From CAXXOZ01 sp963676435 (lineage in GTDB: Bacteria; Bacillota; Clostridia; Lachnospirales; Lachnospiraceae), in the NCBI GenBank assembly GCA_963676435.2, contig CAXXOZ010000018.1, positions 372,001 through 436,000 of the forward strand: DNA of 64,000 nucleotides, read 5' to 3'. Shown here in pieces: positions 1 through 8,207 of this stretch. Position 1 is the stretch's first letter. Every line of letters begins with the position of its first letter. The notes beneath the pieces were generated by a model, which saw only the letters and a list, made by a program, of their open reading frames with translations, made no database searches and was not told where the DNA came from. Both the position numbers and the translations under genes were made by a program.

Positions 1-1
1 T

Positions 2-151
2 GCGGGAGAGACAATAGGTCTCTATGAAAAAGAAGAAATCTTTGAAAAAATAAGTTATAATAAGTATAAACCTCTTATGAACTCTGAAGACAGAAAGAAA
101 AAGGCAGACTTATGGAAAAATGCTATAGCTACTCTGGCAAAAGAAGTATAA
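2..151 (+). CDS. C-terminal end of a probable FGGY-family carbohydrate kinase (partial)
   Basis: The window opens inside a reading frame that runs from base 2 to a TAA at 149-151 and encodes 49 residues. The tail resembles the C-terminus of FGGY sugar kinases such as glycerol kinase: an A-G-x-x-I-G-L-Y segment followed by an acidic/basic helix with the pattern E-D-R-K-K-K-x-x-x-W-K-x-A. That pattern is characteristic of the last helix of GlpK-like proteins, but the catalytic part lies outside the window, so the substrate cannot be named. Only 14 bases separate it from the next gene, so the two are probably co-transcribed. This fits a sugar-degradation operon. The assignment rests on a short tail and is tentative. 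Confidence 0.5.
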   Translation, partial: AGETIGLYEKEEIFEKISYNKYKPLMNSEDRKKKADLWKNAIATLAKEV

Positions 152-165
152 AGGAGATTTAAAAT

Positions 166-1713
166 ATGATTGAAAAATGGGATGTTTTTGAAGTTGAAGT
201 AGAAGGAAAAAGTGATGGAAATCCATTTATGGACTATGATATAAAAGCCACTTTTTCAGGAGAAAATGAGACAAAAACTGTAGATGGTTTTTATGATGGA
301 AATGGAGTTTATAAAGTAAGATTTATGCCTTCCTTTGAAGGGGAATATACTTATAAAATTTTTGGAACTTTCTCAGATGAAGAAAGTGAAGGTAAATTTA
401 GCGTTTCTCCTGTTAAGACAAAAAATAATCATGGACCAGTAAGGGTAAAGGATAAGGTTTATCTAGAGTATGAAGATAAAACACCATATTACTCAATAGG
501 AACAACCTGTTATGGTTGGATAAATCAACCCGAAGAATTACAGAATAAAACAATAGAGACATTAAAGGAAACATGTTTTAACAAAATAAGATTTTGTGTA
601 TTCCCTAAATTCTATTTATATAATATAGAGGAACCACCAATATATCCTTATGAAAGAGGAGAAATGGTTGGTCAGCAACCTGAAGAAGTTAAAAAAAGAT
701 TAATGAGTTTTTTTGACATTAATGAATTAGGTGGAAAAGATATACTTGATTTTGACTGCTATAAATTAAATCCTGAGTTTTTTAATATTTTTGATAAAAG
801 AATAAATGATCTTAAAGAGCTTGGAATAGAGGCTGACATTATTTTGCTACACCCATATGATAAATGGGGTTTTGCAACTATGGAAAAAGAATGCGATGAT
901 TTATACATAAAATATATGGTGGCAAGATACAGCGCATATAGAAATGTATGGTGGTCACTTGCAAACGAATACGACCTAATGCTAAATAAAACCCAGGAAG
1001 ATTGGGATAGGATTGGTGAATTGATTGAAGAAAAAGATCCATATAATCACCCTAGATCAATCCATAACTGCTTTAATTATTATGACTATTCAAAAAAATG
1101 GATAACTCATTGCAGTCTCCAAAGAAAAGATCTTTATAAGTGTGTCGAAGAAACTGATGAGATATTAAAGGAATATGGTAAACCAGCTGTATGGGATGAA
1201 ATAGCTTATGAAGGAAATGTTGAACTCGGCTGGGGTAATATTTCACCTCAGGAAATGGTAAGAAGATTTTGGGAAGCTGCTCTTAGAGGTGGTCACCCAG
1301 GTCATGGTGAAACTTATGTTCATCCTAAAGATATTTTATGGTGGTCCAAAGGTGGAGAGTTACATGGAGAAAGTTATAAAAGGTTTAAGCTTTTATTAGA
1401 CCTGTTAAACGAAACACCGGGAGGATATATTAAGCTCGGTAAAGGCATGTTTGATGAAGTGGTAGGAATTCCTGTGTTTGAAGATAATGATTCAGGGGAA
1501 TGGCTACCTAAAACTGTAAGCTATGAGCTTCATTATTATGGGTTTGGAAGGCCTTCTTTTAGGACATTTCATCTTCCTGAGGGTGAAACATATGAAATAG
1601 AAGTTATTGACACTTATGAAATGACTAGAGAAAATAGAGGGGAATTTAAAGGAACAGTTAAAATAGACCTTCCAGGTAAAGAGTATATGGCAGTAAGGTT
1701 GAAAAAGGTTTAA
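166..1713 (+). CDS. DUF5060/DUF4038 glycoside hydrolase-like protein
   Basis: This 515-residue protein has the three-part layout of the apiosidase-like (DUF4038) family. A beta-rich N-terminal DUF5060 domain (about residues 1-85) carries the G-x-G-x-Y-K-V-R-F-x-P-x-x-x-G-x-Y pattern. A central TIM-barrel-like DUF4038 domain (about 95-400) follows, with a DUF5605-like beta domain at the end. Candidate acidic catalytic residues are in SLANEYD and AVWDEIAYEG, typical positions for a retaining barrel glycosidase. There is no signal peptide, so it should act in the cytoplasm on imported oligosaccharides. The start has a good AAGGAG site. The neighbouring FGGY kinase tail supports a carbohydrate operon. 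The exact substrate is unknown. Confidence 0.8.
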   Translation: MIEKWDVFEVEVEGKSDGNPFMDYDIKATFSGENETKTVDGFYDGNGVYKVRFMPSFEGEYTYKIFGTFSDEESEGKFSVSPVKTKNNHGPVRVKDKVYLEYEDKTPYYSIGTTCYGWINQPEELQNKTIETLKETCFNKIRFCVFPKFYLYNIEEPPIYPYERGEMVGQQPEEVKKRLMSFFDINELGGKDILDFDCYKLNPEFFNIFDKRINDLKELGIEADIILLHPYDKWGFATMEKECDDLYIKYMVARYSAYRNVWWSLANEYDLMLNKTQEDWDRIGELIEEKDPYNHPRSIHNCFNYYDYSKKWITHCSLQRKDLYKCVEETDEILKEYGKPAVWDEIAYEGNVELGWGNISPQEMVRRFWEAALRGGHPGHGETYVHPKDILWWSKGGELHGESYKRFKLLLDLLNETPGGYIKLGKGMFDEVVGIPVFEDNDSGEWLPKTVSYELHYYGFGRPSFRTFHLPEGETYEIEVIDTYEMTRENRGEFKGTVKIDLPGKEYMAVRLKKV

Positions 1714-1748
1714 ATACTTTGCTGGAGTTTTTTGAAAAGGTAATCAAA

Positions 1749-2845
1749 TCAGGTTACCTTTTTCTGATACTTCTTCGGAGAAACTCCAAAAAACGACCTA
1801 AAGGTCCTTGAAAAATGATCGGCGCTGTTATACCCGATTAAGTGAGCGATTTCTTCAATTGTTTTACCCGAGTTTTCAAGGTAGTGTTTTGCTTCTTCCA
1901 TTTTCATTCTTTTAATAAGATCAGAATAGGTCATACCCGTCATTTGCTTGATTATTAGTGACAAATATGTTCTTGAATAATTAAATTTATTGGCAATTTC
2001 ACTAAGAGAAACTGTTTTGTGGTTTTTTTGAATATAAAGAATTACTTCTGAAAAATTATTTGAAGTAGTATGATCATAATATTGTTCGAAATTCTTATAC
2101 CCTCTTAATATATAAAAGAACAAAAGCTTAAGCCATTCTATACAGCAGTCATTTGTATATATATCAAATCTATATGGCTCATAAAACAATCTTTTTGCGA
2201 TAGATTTAATGTCATTATTTCCACCTGTATGAAAAATAAGATAATTTGGTTTTGATTTATTTGTAAGTATTTCCTTAAAAAAATTCCCAAGAATATTATT
2301 CAAATTCAGCAAAGAAATAAAGTTTGTGTAGAAAGTTTCAACATTTACCATAATAGGGAAAAATTATTGAATCTGGATCTTCGGTATAAAAGTCATGTTC
2401 AGTGTCTGGTGATACAATGCAAAAATCTCCTTCTTCTAAGAAAATTTTTGATTTTTCGAAATTTAATATAGATGAACCTTTATAAATATAGATAATCTCA
2501 AAGCAATTGTGTTTATGAATAAAAGGGACAAGATTAATAAAAGGATAAATACAAGTAACACTTTTATTTTCATCCACAAAAGAAAAATTTGATACTGCTT
2601 CATCATCAAAATATTCTAAATCGTTTTCATCGAATGTTATATAAAGATTTTTTTTATCACTAAAAAATTCTTCAAAATCAAAATCAGGCTTATTTTTAAT
2701 ATCAGTGATAAAATCTATTTCGGATATAAACTTTTTTGACCTAAACAAATCACGTAAAGAATACATAAAAAGGTTTCTGTCAGGATCTATTATTTTTAAT
2801 TCTTCAATTTTGTTTTCTATATCATTTACCGAAAAAATAAACCAT
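1749..2845 (-). pseudogene. AraC-family cupin/HTH regulator, interrupted by one or two frameshifts
   Basis: Two overlapping frames on the minus strand together make one AraC-family regulator. The upstream part (about 2859-2338) contains the cupin sensor with F-x-H-K-H-N-C-F-E and L-E-E-G-D-F-C-I-V-S-P. The downstream part (2351-1749) contains a linker and two helix-turn-helix motifs ending in F-G-V-S-P-K-K-Y. They join perfectly if one base is removed from the C3/T5 run near 2355-2363. A second shift is likely at the 5' end. A GGAGG site precedes an ATG at 2845-2843 that is one base out of frame because of a six-base A run (plus strand) at 2832-2837; otherwise only a TTG at 2859 is in frame. 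It lies divergent from the hydrolase at 3000 and could regulate either neighbour. It may be functional if the indels are sequencing errors. Confidence 0.85.
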
Positions 2846-2999
2846 CTATATGCCTCCAAAATTTTTTAAACAAATATATTATAACATAAAACTTATTTTT
2901 TTATCACCATACAAAATGTCGGATTTTTAAATTATATTACATGGATATCATATAAATGATTTGATAGGATTATATAATAATAAAAAATTGGAGGCATGT

Positions 3000-3854
3000 A
3001 TGAAAAAAATAGCTATTGTTTTATCTTTACTTATAACAATCACTATGCTGTTTACAGGGTGTGGCAGCAAAGAAGTAGAGATGACAAAAATATCAGAAAA
3101 TGATTCATATATAGAATATGAAATATTATGTTCTGTAGATGACAAAGAACTTTATGGTATTGCGTGTGTACCTGTAGATGCAAGCGATACCTTACCAACC
3201 GTAATATTTAGTCATGGTTTTGGAGGAAATGTAGAGCACACAGAGGATAAAGCTCGTTATCTTGCGGAAAATGGAATAGCAAGTTATCGATTTGATTTTT
3301 ATGGGGGCTCTAAAGAATCTCAAAGTGGTGGAGAGATGACTGAAATGTCTATTTTTACAGAAAAAAGTGAACTTGAAGCGGTACTAGCAATGGTACAAAC
3401 ACTTGACTTTGTAGATACTGAGAACATTTATTTGTTTGGAGAAAGCCAAGGAGGAGCTGTTAGTGCTATCACTGCTAATGACCATGAAGATGAAATAAAA
3501 GGGATGATACTATTATATCCTGCATTTTGTATTCCAGATGATGCTAGGGAGATGTTTACTAGTGTTGATGAGATACCTGAAACAGTTGACTTTTTAGGTA
3601 CGACTATTGGAAAAACATATTATGAGAATTTATTAGACTATGATATATATGAATATATTGGAAACTATAAAAAGGATGTTTTGATACTACATGGAGATAT
3701 AGACGGTTTGGTTGATATTTCATACTCAGAAAAAGCTTTGGAAGTATATGATTCAGCTAAGCTTATAGTTCTTGAAGAAACTGGACATGGTAACTTATCA
3801 CAGGAAATGAAGGATTTAGTAGTTAATTCAACATATGATTATATTATGAAATAA
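3000..3854 (+). CDS. alpha/beta hydrolase lipoprotein
   Basis: A 284-residue secreted lipoprotein of the alpha/beta hydrolase fold. The N-terminus has two lysines, a hydrophobic stretch and the lipobox LFTGC, so the mature protein is probably anchored outside the membrane. The hydrolase core shows the oxyanion segment FSHGFGG, the nucleophile elbow GESQGG (Ser), an acid in HGDIDGLVD and the catalytic His in EETGHG, all in the expected order. It resembles dienelactone hydrolase/esterase-like acyl hydrolases; the ester substrate is unknown. The ATG at 3000 is chosen over an upstream TTG at 2961 because a GGAGG lies at 2990-2994 and the signal peptide begins there. It precedes a second hydrolase lipoprotein at 3893. 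Confidence 0.85.
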   Translation: MKKIAIVLSLLITITMLFTGCGSKEVEMTKISENDSYIEYEILCSVDDKELYGIACVPVDASDTLPTVIFSHGFGGNVEHTEDKARYLAENGIASYRFDFYGGSKESQSGGEMTEMSIFTEKSELEAVLAMVQTLDFVDTENIYLFGESQGGAVSAITANDHEDEIKGMILLYPAFCIPDDAREMFTSVDEIPETVDFLGTTIGKTYYENLLDYDIYEYIGNYKKDVLILHGDIDGLVDISYSEKALEVYDSAKLIVLEETGHGNLSQEMKDLVVNSTYDYIMK

Positions 3855-3892
3855 TTGATGAATATGTTGGAGAAATGTTTTGGAGGAGAAAG

Positions 3893-5044
3893 ATGAAAAT
3901 TAAAAAGATATTGATTACTCTTATGGTATGTATTTTTATTGTTTTTACATTTACAGCTTGTGGAGAGACTAGTGTTGAAGATGAAAATTCTGCCGAAAGG
4001 CGAAAATTGGAACCTTGGGAAATTACAGAAGATATGAGTTTTGATGAGGCATATAAGCTTGAAAAACGTAACTTTAAACTAATAAAATCAATAGAACCAT
4101 TGTATGAAGAAGAGTCTTATAGCGTATATAAAAAAGCAGTTGCTGAAATGGACAAAAATAAGAACAAGGCATCAGTTGATTTAGCAGTAGAGGCTAGGGA
4201 AAACCTTATTCTTACTGGTACAATCGAAGATAGGGTTTGGTTTCTTTGGGGTGACACGATACCGGTTATAGATGGAGAAACCTATACTGAAGAAGAGCTA
4301 GATCTTTCTATGGAAGATGCTTATGGAAGTGAACCGATTATAATAAAATACCTTCTTGATAATCCTTCTGAAGCGAAAGGAAACATTATATTGGTTTCAG
4401 GTGGAGGGTTTGCTCAAAGAGGTAATAAATCAGAAGGTTATCCAGCCGCGGAAGTTTTTAATGAATTAGGATATAACTGTTTTCTTTTACAAAGAAGAGT
4501 AGAACCTTATTCAGAGATGGATATATTTATGGATTATCAAAGAGCAGTGAGAGTGGTTAAATACTATGTAGAACTGGAAGGTTATGGTGGAGCAGATATG
4601 ATAGCCGGAACTGGATGGTCAGGAGGCGGTGGAACGATTTTAGGAGCAATCAATAACTGCTATGGAGAATTAATACCAAATGACATTGGAGCAAGCAATT
4701 ATGTAGCAGATGAAATTGATGAAATAAATAGTGATCTTGATGTTGCGATGATTATATATGGTGCTTTAGATCCGGTCATGAATGAAAGTAACACCAATTT
4801 GCCTGCATTTTATATCTGTACCGGGACAGCTGATGCCATGGTGGATCCTGCAGGATCGCAAATTTTATATGACTATGTAAGTCCTAAAGTTCCTGCGATT
4901 TTAAATATGATTGAAGGAGCGCCGCATAGTTTTGGTGTTGGAACGATTGCTTTAGGCAGTGATGGAATTATTCCAGAAACCACGGAGTGGCCGTTACAGG
5001 CAGATGAATTTATGCAGGAGAACTTAGGATTTTCGGAGAATTGA
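3893..5044 (+). CDS. alpha/beta hydrolase-fold lipoprotein (putative esterase)
   Basis: A 383-residue lipoprotein with signal peptide and lipobox (FTACG) near residue 23. The body carries an esterase-type nucleophile elbow GWSGGG and a later histidine in GAPHSFGVG. An acid-containing segment TGTADAMVDP lies between them, compatible with a Ser-Asp-His triad. It looks like the lipoprotein esterases that accompany carbohydrate-degrading loci in gut Clostridia; the substrate is not evident. The ATG at 3893 has GGAGGAG at 3882; an upstream in-frame ATG at 3875 would spoil the signal peptide. It follows the hydrolase at 3000 by 38 bases, probably in one transcript, and is closed by a terminator at 5063. 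Confidence 0.75.
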   Translation: MKIKKILITLMVCIFIVFTFTACGETSVEDENSAERRKLEPWEITEDMSFDEAYKLEKRNFKLIKSIEPLYEEESYSVYKKAVAEMDKNKNKASVDLAVEARENLILTGTIEDRVWFLWGDTIPVIDGETYTEEELDLSMEDAYGSEPIIIKYLLDNPSEAKGNIILVSGGGFAQRGNKSEGYPAAEVFNELGYNCFLLQRRVEPYSEMDIFMDYQRAVRVVKYYVELEGYGGADMIAGTGWSGGGGTILGAINNCYGELIPNDIGASNYVADEIDEINSDLDVAMIIYGALDPVMNESNTNLPAFYICTGTADAMVDPAGSQILYDYVSPKVPAILNMIEGAPHSFGVGTIALGSDGIIPETTEWPLQADEFMQENLGFSEN

Positions 5045-5062
5045 TAAAATATAAATCATTTT

Positions 5063-5096
5063 GGACATGTATTTCAAAGTACATGTCCATTTTTTT
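5063..5096 (+). terminator. rho-independent terminator after the hydrolase pair
   Basis: A perfect 9-bp stem, GGACATGTA (5063-5071) and TACATGTCC (5080-5088), with an 8-base loop is followed by a run of T to 5096. It sits 19 bases after the stop codon at 5044. Confidence 0.85.
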
Positions 5097-5139
5097 ATAA
5101 GCATTCATACTTCAATTTACAAAAAAATCTATTTCCCCC

Positions 5140-5170
5140 TTGACTTAGAGTTAACTCTAGGGTGTATTAT
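5140..5170 (+). promoter_or_regulatory. MerR-type promoter with 19-bp spacer and palindromic operator
   Basis: A -35 box TTGACT (5140-5145) and a -10 box TATTAT (5165-5170) are separated by 19 bases instead of 17. The spacer contains the perfect 14-base palindrome TAGAGTTAACTCTA (5146-5159). This over-long spacer with a central dyad is the hallmark of promoters that MerR-family activators untwist. The sequence is close to the operators reported for the AdhR/NmlR branch. The likely regulator is the MerR protein encoded at 6398, so the aldo/keto reductase and downstream genes would be its target. Confidence 0.9.
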
Positions 5171-5206
5171 TTATAGATATATAAAATATTTAGGAGGATG
5201 AACATT

Positions 5207-6340
5207 ATGAGTGATAAAAAATTAGGATTTGGATTTATGAGACTTCCATTACTTGGAGAAGGGAAAGATCCTACCCAGATAGATATTAAACAAGTAAAAG
5301 AAATGGTTGATCTTTTTTTGAAAAAAGGTTTCACATATTTTGATACAGCATATTTTTATCATAATGGAACTAGTGAGAGTGTTTTAAAAGAGGTGTTAGT
5401 AGACCGACACGAAAGAAGTGATTTTAAGGTAGCAACAAAATTACCAATGGCTATTTTAAATACAATTGAAGAAAGAGATAAAATATTTGATGAGCAACTA
5501 AGTAAAACAGGAGCTGACTATTTTGATTACTATTTACTTCATTGTTTAAATTCACCAAATTATAAAAAAGCAGAAGAACTTGACTGTTTTAATTTTATTA
5601 AGGCAAAAAAAGAAGAAGGAAAAATCAAAAAGATTGGTTTTTCATATCATGATAAAGCAGACCTTTTAGAAGAAATACTTAAAGCGCATCCGGAAATCGA
5701 ATTTGTACAGTTGCAGATTAATTATATTGATTGGGAAAGTGAGTCTATTCAATCAAAAAAATGCTATGAAGTATGTGAAAAATATGGAAAACCAGTAATT
5801 GTTATGGAACCTGTTAAAGGAGGAATACTCTCAAAAGTACCAGAAGAAGCAGAAAATATTTTAAAAGAATACTCACCAGCAATGTCTGTTCCTTCTTGGG
5901 CAGTTAGGTATGCAGCAGGGCTTGATAATGTTATGATGGTTTTATCAGGTATGTCAAATATGGAACAACTAAAAGATAATACAGGTTATATGGAGGAATT
6001 TGAACCATTAAATGAAAAAGAAAATGAAATCATTGAAAAAGTTTCAGAAATCATAAATTCATCAATAGCAGTTTCTTGTACAGCATGTTCATATTGCGTA
6101 GAAGGATGTCCTATGAACATCCAGATTCCTGATTATTTTTCTTTATATAATTCAAGTAAACAGTTTGGATTCTCCATACCACTATGGATTTATTATATGA
6201 ATTATATTAATGATGGACATGGTAGAGCAAATGAATGTATTTCATGTAAGAAATGTGAAGAAAAATGTCCGCAGCATTTGAATATTTCTGGATTAATGAA
6301 AGATGTTTCTGGAGTTTTTGATATAGAACCTAGTTTTTAA
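5207..6340 (+). CDS. aldo/keto reductase with C-terminal 4Fe-4S ferredoxin domain
   Basis: This 377-residue oxidoreductase combines an aldo/keto reductase barrel with a C-terminal ferredoxin-like extension. Typical AKR features are FGFMRLP at the start, the catalytic region F-D-T-A-Y-F-Y, the lysine in VATKLP and the histidine in YLLHCLN. Two cysteine clusters, CTACSYCVEGCP and CISCKKCEEKCP, should bind two 4Fe-4S centres. The Fe-S type of AKR is common in anaerobes and probably reduces aldehydes using NAD(P)H or ferredoxin; the substrate is unknown. The ATG at 5207 is preferred because AGGAGG (5192-5197) directly touches the alternative ATG at 5198. It is transcribed from the MerR-type promoter, suggesting induction by reactive aldehydes or electrophiles. 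Confidence 0.9.
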   Translation: MSDKKLGFGFMRLPLLGEGKDPTQIDIKQVKEMVDLFLKKGFTYFDTAYFYHNGTSESVLKEVLVDRHERSDFKVATKLPMAILNTIEERDKIFDEQLSKTGADYFDYYLLHCLNSPNYKKAEELDCFNFIKAKKEEGKIKKIGFSYHDKADLLEEILKAHPEIEFVQLQINYIDWESESIQSKKCYEVCEKYGKPVIVMEPVKGGILSKVPEEAENILKEYSPAMSVPSWAVRYAAGLDNVMMVLSGMSNMEQLKDNTGYMEEFEPLNEKENEIIEKVSEIINSSIAVSCTACSYCVEGCPMNIQIPDYFSLYNSSKQFGFSIPLWIYYMNYINDGHGRANECISCKKCEEKCPQHLNISGLMKDVSGVFDIEPSF

Positions 6341-6365
6341 CAATAATAATTTGGCAAATAAGAAA

Positions 6366-6377
6366 TTAACATGTTAA
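6366..6377. promoter_or_regulatory. 12-base palindrome before the merR start
   Basis: A perfect palindrome TTAACATGTTAA lies between the aldo/keto reductase and the MerR gene, just upstream of the AGGAGG site. It could be an autoregulatory site, but a 12-base AT-rich palindrome can arise by chance. Confidence 0.3.
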
Positions 6378-6397
6378 AATGTTAGGAGGAGTTTATA

Positions 6398-6793
6398 ATG
6401 ACCATAGCTCAAGTAAGTGAAAAATATGATTTGACTAGCGATACTTTAAGGTACTATGAAAAAATTGGATTAATTCCTGCTGTACAAAGAACTAAAAGCG
6501 GCATAAGGGATTACAATGAAGAGTCTTTAAGATGGATAGAACTTGTAAAATGTATGAGGTCAGCAGGGGTGTCAATAGAAGCTCTGGCTAAGTATTGTCT
6601 GTTGGCAAAAAAAGGCAGCTCAACAATTTCTCAAAGAAAAGAATTATTAGAAGGTGAAAGAAGAAAAATTTTAACCAAGATGGAAGAAATGGAGAGTGCT
6701 ATTAGCCGTCTTAATTATAAAATAAAGGTTTATGAAGAAGCGGAAGAAACAGGGAAACTAATTTGGCACGAAGATGCAGAAGAAAAGATATAG
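6398..6793 (+). CDS. MerR-family transcriptional regulator (AdhR-like)
   Basis: A 131-residue MerR regulator: N-terminal winged helix with D-T-L-R-Y-Y-E-K-I-G-L-I (residues about 14-25), R-D-Y-N-E-E-S-L-R-W-I, and a C-terminal dimerising coiled coil (about 80-125). It resembles the AdhR/YyaN branch, which activates aldehyde-detoxifying oxidoreductase genes. Cysteines are present in the KCMRSAG and AKYCLL segments, but whether either senses electrophiles cannot be told. It follows the Fe-S aldo/keto reductase, whose promoter has the distorted 19-bp spacer this family uses. Its own start has AGGAGGAG eight bases upstream. It overlaps the run-in to the next gene with only 14 bases between stop and start, so it is probably part of the same transcript. 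Confidence 0.9.
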   Translation: MTIAQVSEKYDLTSDTLRYYEKIGLIPAVQRTKSGIRDYNEESLRWIELVKCMRSAGVSIEALAKYCLLAKKGSSTISQRKELLEGERRKILTKMEEMESAISRLNYKIKVYEEAEETGKLIWHEDAEEKI

Positions 6794-6807
6794 AAAGTAG
6801 GAAAAAA

Positions 6808-7440
6808 ATGAAAGTTTTATTAGTGAATGGAAGTCCAAATGAAAAAGGTTGCACATACACAGCACTAAAAGAAATGGCAGATACATTTAAAAATGAAGGT
6901 GTTGAATCAACAATATTTTGGATAGGGAAAAAACCACTATCTGGATGTATAGCATGTAGAAAATGTATGGAAATAAAAAAATGTGTATTTGATGATGAAG
7001 TAAATGAGTTTGTGGAAATGGCAAAAGATTATGATGGGTTTGTTTTTGGTGGCCCTGTTCATTATGCAGCATTAAATGGAGCAATGACATCTTTTTTAGA
7101 CAGAGCATTTTTTTCAGCTGCCCTTTCAGGTAAAACTCCATTCTATTTAAAACCAGGAGCAGGAGTAGTATCAGCAAGGCGTGGGGGAACTACAGCTACT
7201 TTTGACCAGTTAAATAAATACTTTACAATTTCTCAAATGCCTATAGTGTCTTCAAGATACTGGAATATGGTACATGGAGCTACTCCTGAGGATGTATTAA
7301 AGGATGAAGAAGGACTTCAAACAATGAGAATTCTTGCCAGAAATATGGCATGGATGTTAAAGATAAAAGAAGCAGGTGAAAAAGCAGGAGTCAGCCTACC
7401 AGAACAGGAAGAAATTGTTTTCACTAATTTTATAAGATAG
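6808..7440 (+). CDS. NADPH-dependent FMN reductase / flavodoxin-fold oxidoreductase
   Basis: A 210-residue flavodoxin-fold protein. The N-terminal NGSPNEKGCTYTAL segment is the FMN phosphate-binding loop typical of the NADPH-dependent FMN reductase family, and FGGPVHYAALNGAM is the second flavin-binding stretch. A compact cysteine motif CIACRKCMEIKKC (about residues 47-59) resembles that of iron-sulfur flavoproteins, so it may carry a 4Fe-4S cluster as well as FMN. The ATG at 6808 with AGTAGGA upstream is chosen over an earlier in-frame start inside merR. It lies between MerR and larB in a tight same-strand run, suggesting it belongs to the stress-responsive module, to the cofactor pathway, or to both. 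Confidence 0.85.
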   Translation: MKVLLVNGSPNEKGCTYTALKEMADTFKNEGVESTIFWIGKKPLSGCIACRKCMEIKKCVFDDEVNEFVEMAKDYDGFVFGGPVHYAALNGAMTSFLDRAFFSAALSGKTPFYLKPGAGVVSARRGGTTATFDQLNKYFTISQMPIVSSRYWNMVHGATPEDVLKDEEGLQTMRILARNMAWMLKIKEAGEKAGVSLPEQEEIVFTNFIR

Positions 7441-7457
7441 TTCCAAATGGAGGAAAC

Positions 7458-8207
7458 ATGGAAATACAAGAGGTTTTAAATAAATTAAAGAATAATGAAA
7501 TAAGTGTTGAAGAGGCAGAACTTTTTTTAAGAAGACAGCCGTTTGAAGAAATGGGCCATGCAAAAATAGATACACATAGAAAAGTAAGGTCGGGTTTTGC
7601 AGAGGTTATTTTATGTAGCGGTAAAGCAGATGAACATCTATTAAGCATATTTGAAAAAATATATGAAAATGAAGGGGAAGTTTTAGGGACTAGAGCTACA
7701 GAGAATCAGTATAATTTAATAAAAGAGAAGTTTCCTCAAGTAGAATATGACCCGATTTCACGCCTTATTAAAATAGAAAAGAAAGATAAAAAAAGAGTTG
7801 GGAAAATTGCAGTGTGTACTGCGGGTACGGCGGATATTCCTGTAGCCGAGGAGGCAGCTGCGACAGCAGAATTTTTTGGAGCTAATGTTGAAAGAATTTT
7901 TGATGTTGGTGTAAGTGGAATACACAGACTATTTTCCAGACTTGATGTAATCCAAAGTGCAAACTGTGTAGTAGCGGTTGCAGGAATGGAAGGAGCCCTT
8001 GCAAGCGTTATGGGAGGTCTTGTTGATAAACCTGTAATTGCTGTACCTACATCTGTTGGTTATGGTGCAAGTTTAGGCGGGATTTCAGCTTTACTTACCA
8101 TGATAAACTCATGTGCTAATGGAATAGCAGTGGTAAACATTGATAATGGATACGGAGCTGGGTATATGGCGACACAGATTAACAAACTGGGAGTAAGAGA
8201 TGAGTAG
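7458..8207 (+). CDS. larB: LarB, nickel-pincer nucleotide cofactor synthesis (carboxylase/hydrolase)
   Basis: LarB starts the nickel-pincer nucleotide pathway by carboxylating nicotinic acid adenine dinucleotide and hydrolysing its phosphoanhydride. This 249-residue protein matches the family over its length. It has an N-terminal helical region with the FLRRQPF segment and a C-terminal AIR carboxylase (PurE)-like domain. The latter contains VCTAGTADIPVAEEA, VAGMEGALASVMGGL, PTSVGYGASLGG and an N-I-D-N-G-Y-G-A-G-Y segment near the end. It has a GGAGG-type site, is 17 bases after the flavin reductase and overlaps larC by 8 bases, so larB, larC and larE form an operon. The lactate racemase larA itself is not in the window. 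Confidence 0.95.
   Translation: MEIQEVLNKLKNNEISVEEAELFLRRQPFEEMGHAKIDTHRKVRSGFAEVILCSGKADEHLLSIFEKIYENEGEVLGTRATENQYNLIKEKFPQVEYDPISRLIKIEKKDKKRVGKIAVCTAGTADIPVAEEAAATAEFFGANVERIFDVGVSGIHRLFSRLDVIQSANCVVAVAGMEGALASVMGGLVDKPVIAVPTSVGYGASLGGISALLTMINSCANGIAVVNIDNGYGAGYMATQINKLGVRDE

Noticed and set aside
6763..6807. Longer N-terminus for the flavin reductase
   Set aside because: The extra residues overlap the merR end and have no ribosome site; the ATG at 6808 begins the flavodoxin fold.
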